Positions 5,553 through 10,054 of a stretch of DNA of 10,054 bases are shown in pieces. Source of the stretch: an uncultured Bacilli bacterium (lineage in GTDB: Bacteria; Bacillota_I; Bacilli_A; RF39; UBA660); assembly GCA_947627805.1 (NCBI GenBank), contig CANQXB010000025.1, forward strand, positions 1 through 10,054. The letters are read 5' to 3'. The notes beneath the pieces were generated by a model, which ran no database searches, was not told where the DNA came from, and worked only from the letters and a program-made list of their open reading frames with translations. A program made the translations under genes and the position numbers. Each line of letters starts with the position of its first letter. Position 1 is the first letter of the stretch.

Positions 5553-5562
5553 ATGCTAAATA
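5553..5562 (+). promoter_or_regulatory. ATGCTAAA element before the 5589 gene
   Basis: ATGCTAAATA, again with its ATGCTAAA core ending exactly 28 nt before the ATG. It could serve as an extended -10 (TG-n-TAAATA); the -35 region is poor. Confidence 0.45.
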
Positions 5563-5588
5563 TTATTATAATTTATTAAGGTGAATAT

Positions 5589-6380
5589 ATGAAAAATCTT
5601 TTTAAATATATGGGAATTGCAGCAATTTTACTAGTAGGCTTCTATTATACCGAAAAGATGAGTAATATTGTAATCAATAATAGCAGTTTAGTTAATGAAA
5701 TTAATAAAAGTAGTAGTGATTATAACGTGGAGGCTGTTAGTGCTATCATTACGAAAGATTATATAATTCCGGGTCTTAATGGCTATGCTGTCAATGTTTT
5801 AAAGAGTTATAATAATATGCGTTATTTAGATACTTTTAATTCTTATTATTTAGAATATGATAAAATTGTCCCCGAAGTATCTTTAGAAAATAACAAAGAT
5901 AAAATAATTAAATATGGTAATGAATCTAAAAAAAGTGTTTCTTTAATAGTTAAAGACAATATCGAAATTTTAAATTTTAGTACTAAACAAAATATTAATA
6001 TTACAAGACTTGTTGATAGTAATACTTTTGATAAAAATAGTAAATATGAACAAATTAATAATGATTATTTAGAATATAACAAAGTAGAAACCATGTTAAA
6101 TAATAATAATGTTAATAAAAATATTTGTTATATTGATAATAATATTAAAGATATTTGTTTAAAAAACAAAAAATATTTAGTGGAAGCTTCTTTAACTTTA
6201 AATAGTTATAATTTAGCTAGTATTAAAGATAAAGTAAGAAGTGGTTATATTATTTATATTAATGATAGTGTTAATTTAACAGATTATAAATTACTTTTAA
6301 ATGAAATTAATTATCATGATTTAAAAATTATTAATTTAAGTGAACTTATAAGCGAAGAAAATAAAATTACTAATAAATAG
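5589..6380 (+). CDS. membrane-anchored extracytoplasmic protein, possibly related to polysaccharide deacetylase-like proteins
   Basis: A 263-residue protein with one N-terminal hydrophobic helix (about 6-20, ending in FYYTEK) and no lipobox, so it is probably an uncleaved signal anchor with the rest outside the cell. The outer part holds YIIPGLNGYAVNV (54-66) followed by KSYNNMRYLDTFN. I associate that block with a family of Bacilli-type proteins in which it precedes a NodB-like polysaccharide deacetylase domain. After about residue 105 the sequence becomes Asn/Lys/Ile-rich, and I see no catalytic Asp-Asp or HxxxH motif, so any deacetylase fold here is degenerate or absent. AAGGTGA precedes the ATG. 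Only 50 nt separate it from ssb, but it has its own ATGCTAAA element. The family link is tentative; membrane anchoring is well supported. Confidence 0.75.
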   Translation: MKNLFKYMGIAAILLVGFYYTEKMSNIVINNSSLVNEINKSSSDYNVEAVSAIITKDYIIPGLNGYAVNVLKSYNNMRYLDTFNSYYLEYDKIVPEVSLENNKDKIIKYGNESKKSVSLIVKDNIEILNFSTKQNINITRLVDSNTFDKNSKYEQINNDYLEYNKVETMLNNNNVNKNICYIDNNIKDICLKNKKYLVEASLTLNSYNLASIKDKVRSGYIIYINDSVNLTDYKLLLNEINYHDLKIINLSELISEENKITNK

Positions 6381-6381
6381 A

Positions 6382-6412
6382 ATTAGCAATTTTAAAAATT
6401 TATTTTGCTAAT
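6382..6412 (+). repeat. perfect inverted repeat just before a ribosome binding site
   Basis: ATTAGCAA (6382-6389) and TTGCTAAT (6405-6412) form a perfect 8-bp stem with a 15-nt AT loop. There is no T run, and AAAGGAG of the next gene starts 2 nt later. It may protect or modulate the mRNA between the 5589 and 6429 genes rather than terminate. Confidence 0.5.
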
Positions 6413-6428
6413 GAAAGGAGTAGAAAAG

Positions 6429-6818
6429 ATGATAGCAAAAGAAGAATATCAAATTAATATTAAGTTATTAGAAGAAGAAAAAGATGTTAATGATTTTGAA
6501 AAAGATGATACTAGCCAAGAAATAAAAAGGATAGATATACCTCTTTCTTTATCCGATTTAAATCATACTATTACAAAATTAATCGACGAAATAAAAATAA
6601 GATTAAAAAATGAAGATTGTGAAAACTGTGATTCTTCGGAAGATAATTTAATTATTGATAATATACTTTACAATGAAGGTTATCAGAAAGCGGAGAAAAA
6701 GGGGAAGAAAAAAGTGAAAAAGATTATCAAAAATTTATTAAAAACAGGAATGTCTGTAAGAGAAATATCTAAGGTTACTAATTATTCCGAAGAAGATATT
6801 CGGAAAATTAAAGAATAA
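6429..6818 (+). CDS. small protein with an Rpn/PD-(D/E)XK-transposase-type C-terminal tail
   Basis: A 129-residue, charged protein. The first 75 residues are acidic and unfamiliar, with NHTITKLIDEIK as a helical stretch and a CENC pair. The C-terminal 50 residues read as a Lys-rich linker (YQKAEKKGKKKVKK) followed by LLKTGMSVREISKVTNYSEE, a short helix-turn-helix. That linker plus HTH is the standard ending of Rpn-family (YhgA-like) recombination-promoting nucleases and related Bacillota proteins. Here the PD-(D/E)XK nuclease domain itself is missing, so it is either a tail-only derivative or a small DNA-binding protein that shares the module. I take the ATG at 6429 with AAAGGAG eight nt upstream rather than the in-frame start near 6405, which lies in the inverted repeat. 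A hairpin immediately after the stop may end the transcript. Confidence 0.75.
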   Translation: MIAKEEYQINIKLLEEEKDVNDFEKDDTSQEIKRIDIPLSLSDLNHTITKLIDEIKIRLKNEDCENCDSSEDNLIIDNILYNEGYQKAEKKGKKKVKKIIKNLLKTGMSVREISKVTNYSEEDIRKIKE

Positions 6819-6837
6819 TCGTTATAATTATTCTTTT
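6810..6837 (+). terminator. weak terminator at the end of the 6429 gene
   Basis: AAAGAATAAT (6810-6819) and ATTATTCTTT (6827-6836) form a perfect 10-bp AT stem with a 7-nt loop that includes the stop codon. Only a short T run follows, so it may act with the stronger hairpin at 6911. Confidence 0.5.
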
Positions 6838-6910
6838 AAACTACTGTTTTAAATTATATCGAATTTAAATTATATTATTTTTTTAAATATAATCGCTCTT
6901 TTTAAATACA

Positions 6911-6946
6911 AAATTGGTAAGCAATTAACTTACCAATTTCTTTTTT
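6911..6946 (+). terminator. strong intrinsic terminator
   Basis: AAATTGGTAAG (6911-6921) and CTTACCAATTT (6929-6939) form a perfect 11-bp stem with a 7-nt loop, then C and six T residues. It insulates the 7011 gene. The stem core repeats that of the sufB terminator in inverted order. The stretch 6838-6910 between this and the previous hairpin is plain AT-rich DNA with no gene. Confidence 0.9.
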
Positions 6947-6955
6947 ATTAAAAAC

Positions 6956-6984
6956 TTGTTTATAAAAAAATAGTATGCTAAAAT
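6956..6984 (+). promoter_or_regulatory. promoter of the 7011 gene, containing the ATGCTAAA element
   Basis: TTGTTT (6956-6961), a 17-nt spacer and TAAAAT (6979-6984) with an upstream TG (6976-6977) make an extended -10 promoter. Its ATGCTAAA core (6975-6982) ends 28 nt before the ATG, as at two other genes in the window. Transcription would start near 6991, giving a 20-nt leader. Confidence 0.7.
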
Positions 6985-7010
6985 AAATAATTAATTAAGG
7001 AAGTGATAAA

Positions 7011-7802
7011 ATGGCTTACATAACTAAAAGTGCTTATCCCAATTTATTTCAAATTATAACTGTTTTAGAAGATATTAATGCTTTTGAAGAAACAGAAGCT
7101 TATCAAAAATTTGTTAGAAATAATTTAGGTAATATAATCAATAAATGTAAATGTGAAGATGAGGAAGATATCAAAGAAAAATATTTTCAATATCTAGAAA
7201 AGGCTTTAATAATTGAAGTAAAACATTTATTAACATTCTTAAAAAAATACGAGTTAATGGATTTTTACACTTATTATTTTCCAGGTAGAATTTATTCTAG
7301 TCAAAAAGATAATTTAACCGAAGAAGATATTATTAATGCTTATAAAAAGGAATTATCTCATATATCTATTTTAGATAAAGAGGAAATGGAAAAAGATATT
7401 AAAGAAGAACAACAATACTTATCTGATTATAATTATTTAAAGTATAGATTTGGCAATTGTATTAGAGAAGCTATTTTAAATTATGCATTTTCTAAAAATA
7501 AAATATTTAGAGATTTATATTTACATATTGAATCTAATCATCTTAAATATGTTAAAAGTTTATTAGAATCTTATCAAATAAACTTTGAAATAGATAAAGA
7601 TACTAAAAGTGATGATTATATTATAACTATTTATATGCCAAGAGGTAAGGAACTCGAAATTATTCATAATCTTTTAGATGCTTATCATGGAGAATTGCAA
7701 AGATTCTATCATTATGGAAGTAGTTTAGAAAAATTAGAAAAAGATAGATATAATTTTTTAAGTAATAATCAAGAATGGCTAGAAAAGAAAAAAAGAAGAT
7801 AA
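7011..7802 (+). CDS. unknown cytoplasmic protein, 263 aa
   Basis: I do not recognise this protein. It has no signal peptide or membrane segment and looks mostly helical, with alternating charged residues. Landmarks are an N-terminal MAYITKSAYPNLFQIITVLE, a KCKCEDEED stretch (45-53), YYFPGRIYSS (88-97), KYRFGNCIREAILNYAF (144-160), and a short alpha/beta-like part with DDYIITIYMPRGKELEIIHN (201-220) before a basic tail (EKKKRR). AAGGAAGTGAT precedes the ATG. It is a single-gene unit with a clear promoter in front and a terminator behind, immediately upstream of the RNase J homologue, and its base composition matches its neighbours. It is most likely a lineage-specific chromosomal protein; no function is proposed. 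Confidence 0.75.
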   Translation: MAYITKSAYPNLFQIITVLEDINAFEETEAYQKFVRNNLGNIINKCKCEDEEDIKEKYFQYLEKALIIEVKHLLTFLKKYELMDFYTYYFPGRIYSSQKDNLTEEDIINAYKKELSHISILDKEEMEKDIKEEQQYLSDYNYLKYRFGNCIREAILNYAFSKNKIFRDLYLHIESNHLKYVKSLLESYQINFEIDKDTKSDDYIITIYMPRGKELEIIHNLLDAYHGELQRFYHYGSSLEKLEKDRYNFLSNNQEWLEKKKRR

Positions 7803-7837
7803 ATAAATAAAGAAATTAAAAGTTATCATTAAGAAAT

Positions 7838-7862
7838 AGGCTAGACTTAAGCCTTTTTTTTT
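7838..7862 (+). terminator. intrinsic terminator after the 7011 gene
   Basis: AGGCT (7838-7842) and AGCCT (7850-7854) form a 5-bp GC-rich stem with a 7-nt loop and a run of nine T residues (7854-7862). The hairpin overlaps the -35 of the next promoter. Confidence 0.75.
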
Positions 7863-7870
7863 GATATAAT
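7842..7870 (+). promoter_or_regulatory. promoter of the RNase J homologue
   Basis: TAGACT (7842-7847), a 17-nt spacer and TATAAT (7865-7870) preceded by TG (7862-7863) form an extended -10 promoter with a fair -35. Transcription would start near 7877, about 34 nt before the TTG start. Confidence 0.7.
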
Positions 7871-7910
7871 TATTATCGATGAAAAGAACTTTTTAGAAAG
7901 AGTGATTATA

Positions 7911-9545
7911 TTGAGTAAAATAAGAATTTTTGGCTTGGGTGGTCTTGCTGAAAATGGCAAAAATTGTTATGTAGTTGAAATAGATAACGATATATTTGTT
8001 TTTGATTCAGGACTTAAATATGCTAGTTCTAGTTTATTAGGTATTGATTATATTATGCCTGATTTTAGTTATCTTGTTAAAAATAAGAAAAGAATAAAAG
8101 GTTTATTTATTACCCATGGTCATAGTGAAAATTTAGGAAGTACTCCTGATTTAGTTAAAGTTTTACCAAATGTTAAAATCTTTGCGACAAAATTCACCAA
8201 ATTTGTTTTAGAGGAATATGGAGTTACTAAAAATGTTGTCGAAATAAAACCGCATCGAAAAATTAATTTTGATAATGGGATTTCTATATTTCCAATATCA
8301 GTATCGCATAGTATACCTGATGCAGTTATGTATGTTATAAATTCTAAAGATGGGGCTATTTGTTATACCGGGGACTTTGTTGTTGATCCAACAATGCTTG
8401 GTTCTTATGACATGGATTTAGGTAAAATTGCTTATATTGGTAAACAAGGAGTTTTATGTATGATGTGTGAATCTTCTTTTTCCGAGAAAAAGGGACATAC
8501 ATCACCAAATCATCATTTAGAAGATTACTTTAAAGATATTATAAAACATAATGAAAAAAGAATAATATTCTCCCTTTTACCATATCATTTATATACGATT
8601 ACTGATATTTTTAATGCCGCAAGAAATACGCACCGTAAAATAGTTATTATGGGAAAGAAACTCCAAAATGTTGTTAATTTTGCAATCAAGGAAAAATATT
8701 TAGAAGTAGAAAAAGACATTATTGGGGATTTATCTAATATTGAAGATGACAATGCTATTCTTTTAATTAGTGATGAAAGAACTAATCCTTATGCTAATGT
8801 TAGTAAAATCTTACATGGTTACGATAAATATATCAATTTAAAAAATAGTGATACCATAGTTTTTGCGGAGCCAAGATATGATAGTAATGAAAAAACTTTA
8901 GTAAAACTTGAAAATGAACTTGCTAAATTTGGCTGTAATATTGAAAATTTACCAAGTGATAAAATTATCTTACATCACCCATCAAGTGAAGATATAATGC
9001 TTATGATAAAACTAGTGCAACCTAAATACTATATGCCCGTTAAAGGGGAATATCGGTATATGGTTAATAATGCTAATTTGGCAAGTCGCCTAGGTATTAA
9101 AGGGGACAATATTATTTTAAAACAAAATGGTGATGTTGTTACTTTTGAAAATGGTGAACTTGTTCAAAATGGAGACATGATTAAAGTAAATGATGTTTTA
9201 ATTGATGGTAAATCATCAGAAGATATTGGCGAACTGGTTATTAAAGATAGAGAAATGTTATCGGAAAATGGCATAGTTTTAATAAGTGCCACGATTTCTA
9301 AAAAAGATAAAGTTATGTTAGTGGGGCCGGAAGTTACATCAAGAGGATTTATCTATGTTAAAGATTCCGCCTATTTAATTGAGGAAATAAAGAAAATTTG
9401 TGAAAATATTATAAATAGGAATATTACGCCAAGTTATGTGGATTATAATAAAATTAAAGTGGAGATAAGAGAAGAATTAAGTAATTATTTATATGAAGAA
9501 ACTGAATGTAAACCGATGATAATTGCCGTTGTTCAAGAAGTATAA
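7911..9545 (+). CDS. RNase J homologue with a degenerate active site (J2-like)
   Basis: A 544-residue protein with full RNase J architecture: metallo-beta-lactamase domain, inserted beta-CASP domain, linker and C-terminal domain (VLIDGKSSEDIGELVIKDRE, then GPEVTSRGFIYV). RNase J is the 5'-3' exo- and endoribonuclease of mRNA decay and rRNA maturation in Bacillota. The start is the TTG at 7911 (MSKIRIFGLGGLAENGKN, the usual opening), not the GTG nine nt earlier. The active site has decayed. Canonical HGHEDH is HGHSEN (69-74), and the late histidine of PVHGEYR is a lysine (PVKGEYR, 376-382). The HxSGHA phosphate-binding loop is HHPSSE (355-360), and the SNIHR-type loop is LLPYHL. HSIPD (133-137) and TGDF (153-156) remain. 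It is therefore probably inactive, like RNase J2 subunits that pair with J1. A catalytic J1 should exist elsewhere. Confidence 0.93.
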   Translation: MSKIRIFGLGGLAENGKNCYVVEIDNDIFVFDSGLKYASSSLLGIDYIMPDFSYLVKNKKRIKGLFITHGHSENLGSTPDLVKVLPNVKIFATKFTKFVLEEYGVTKNVVEIKPHRKINFDNGISIFPISVSHSIPDAVMYVINSKDGAICYTGDFVVDPTMLGSYDMDLGKIAYIGKQGVLCMMCESSFSEKKGHTSPNHHLEDYFKDIIKHNEKRIIFSLLPYHLYTITDIFNAARNTHRKIVIMGKKLQNVVNFAIKEKYLEVEKDIIGDLSNIEDDNAILLISDERTNPYANVSKILHGYDKYINLKNSDTIVFAEPRYDSNEKTLVKLENELAKFGCNIENLPSDKIILHHPSSEDIMLMIKLVQPKYYMPVKGEYRYMVNNANLASRLGIKGDNIILKQNGDVVTFENGELVQNGDMIKVNDVLIDGKSSEDIGELVIKDREMLSENGIVLISATISKKDKVMLVGPEVTSRGFIYVKDSAYLIEEIKKICENIINRNITPSYVDYNKIKVEIREELSNYLYEETECKPMIIAVVQEV

Positions 9546-9553
9546 AAATTAAT

Positions 9554-9588
9554 AAATCACTCATAATAGAAATGGGTGATTTTATTTT
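9554..9588 (+). terminator. terminator-like hairpin that also covers the next ribosome binding site
   Basis: AAATCACTC (9554-9562) and GGGTGATTT (9574-9582) form a 9-bp stem with one G-U pair and an 11-nt loop, followed by TATTTT. GGGTGAT (9574-9580), in the right arm, is the best Shine-Dalgarno for the following gene. The element may end the RNase J transcript, hide the ribosome site, or both. Confidence 0.65.
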
Positions 9589-10027
9589 GAAAAAGAATAT
9601 GAGTGAAGAAGTAGAGTTTTTAAATTACATTTATAAGAATGCTGAGATGGGTATTATTGGGATTGATGATGTAATTACAAAAAGTAGTAATGAAAAATTT
9701 ACTAAACTTTTAAAAAGTCAAAAGGAAGATTACGAAGAAATTTGTAAAGAAGCTAAAGACATTTTAAAAAAGTATGGTAAATCTAACGAAGAAATTGGTA
9801 TGATGGCTAAGATGAGTACCAAAATGATGGCTGAAATGAATTTAATGAAAGAAGATAGCGATAAAGTAATTGCCAAAATGATGATGGAAGGCTCTAATAA
9901 GGGAGTTATTGAAATAACGGAAAAAATAAATGCATATAATAATATTGATGCCGAAATAGTTGTCTTAGCTAATAAGCTAAAAAGTACTTTAGAAAAAAAT
10001 ATTGATGAGTTAAAAAAATATTTATAA
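9587..10027 (+). CDS. all-helical protein of unknown function, possibly a ferritin-like four-helix bundle
   Basis: About 146 residues, almost entirely helix-forming. It begins MSEEVEFLNYIYKNAEMG soon after the start and holds a Met-rich central stretch (MMAKMSTKMMAEMN, then MMMEGSNKGVIEI) and a C-terminal helix ending in ELKKYL. I know similar unnamed proteins from Clostridia and uncultured Bacilli with EFLNYIYQNAEMG openings; the four regular helices suggest a ferritin-like bundle, but no di-iron Glu/His set is obvious. Starts are uncertain: TTG at 9587 has GGGTGAT six nt upstream, ATG at 9599 fits the family opening but lacks a ribosome site, and ATG at 9572 lies inside the hairpin without one. 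I chose 9587. It follows the RNase J homologue by about 40 nt. After the stop only 27 nt of AT-rich DNA remain. Confidence 0.7.
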   Translation: MKKNMSEEVEFLNYIYKNAEMGIIGIDDVITKSSNEKFTKLLKSQKEDYEEICKEAKDILKKYGKSNEEIGMMAKMSTKMMAEMNLMKEDSDKVIAKMMMEGSNKGVIEITEKINAYNNIDAEIVVLANKLKSTLEKNIDELKKYL

Positions 10028-10054
10028 AAATAAACCAATAGATAATATTTTTTC

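Noticed and set aside
9730..10038. Open reading frame of 102 codons on the minus strand, apparently hydrophobic
   Set aside because: It is antisense to the helical protein gene; the hydrophobicity comes from reading its Lys/Glu/Met codons in reverse.

Overview
The window is a very AT-rich bacterial segment. It uses Shine-Dalgarno starts (GGAGG, AAGGTGA), reads UGA as stop, and has intrinsic terminators with long T runs. SUF-type sufB, an RNase J homologue, a short ssb and several lineage-style hypotheticals suggest an uncultured, low-GC, gut-type Bacillota (Bacilli, RF39-like). That placement is inference from gene style and composition only.

Left third (1-2994), accessory and defence-like. 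The window opens inside the 3' end of a group II intron: the 3' half of domain V, then all of domain VI with its bulged branch-point A at 70 and a 3' end near 76. A small zinc-ribbon gene follows. Next come two tandem 50-nt units that fold into the same hairpin with three compensatory base-pair changes, then a terminator. A perfect-consensus promoter (TTGACA-N17-TATAAT) then drives a Panacea-domain antitoxin and an overlapping candidate toxin. Facing this operon across a shared bidirectional terminator is a minus-strand retron. It has an extended -10 promoter, an msr-msd RNA closed by a1/a2 inverted repeats with a long msd hairpin, a retron reverse transcriptase (NAxxH, YSDD and VTG hallmarks), and a translationally coupled 50-aa protein. 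That protein looks like the detached toxin-binding tail of a MazE/AbrB-type antitoxin. This retron-plus-antitoxin-tail arrangement, back to back with a Panacea toxin-antitoxin pair, is the most interesting system here.

Middle (2995-7010). A tail-anchored-looking protein of unknown function (minus strand) diverges from a solitary sufB, whose likely start lies only about 10 nt after its predicted transcription start. Then follow a short single-stranded DNA-binding protein without the usual C-terminal tip, a membrane-anchored extracytoplasmic protein, and a small protein carrying only the C-terminal tail and helix-turn-helix of Rpn-type nucleases.

Right third (7011-10054). An unknown 263-aa cytoplasmic protein, an RNase J homologue whose metal-binding motif has decayed (HGHSEN, PVKGEYR) and is probably a catalytically dead J2-like partner, and an all-helical protein whose ribosome binding site lies inside a terminator-like hairpin. 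Three genes (ssb, the 5589 gene and the 7011 gene) share an ATGCTAAA element exactly 28 nt before the start codon, probably an extended -10 promoter.
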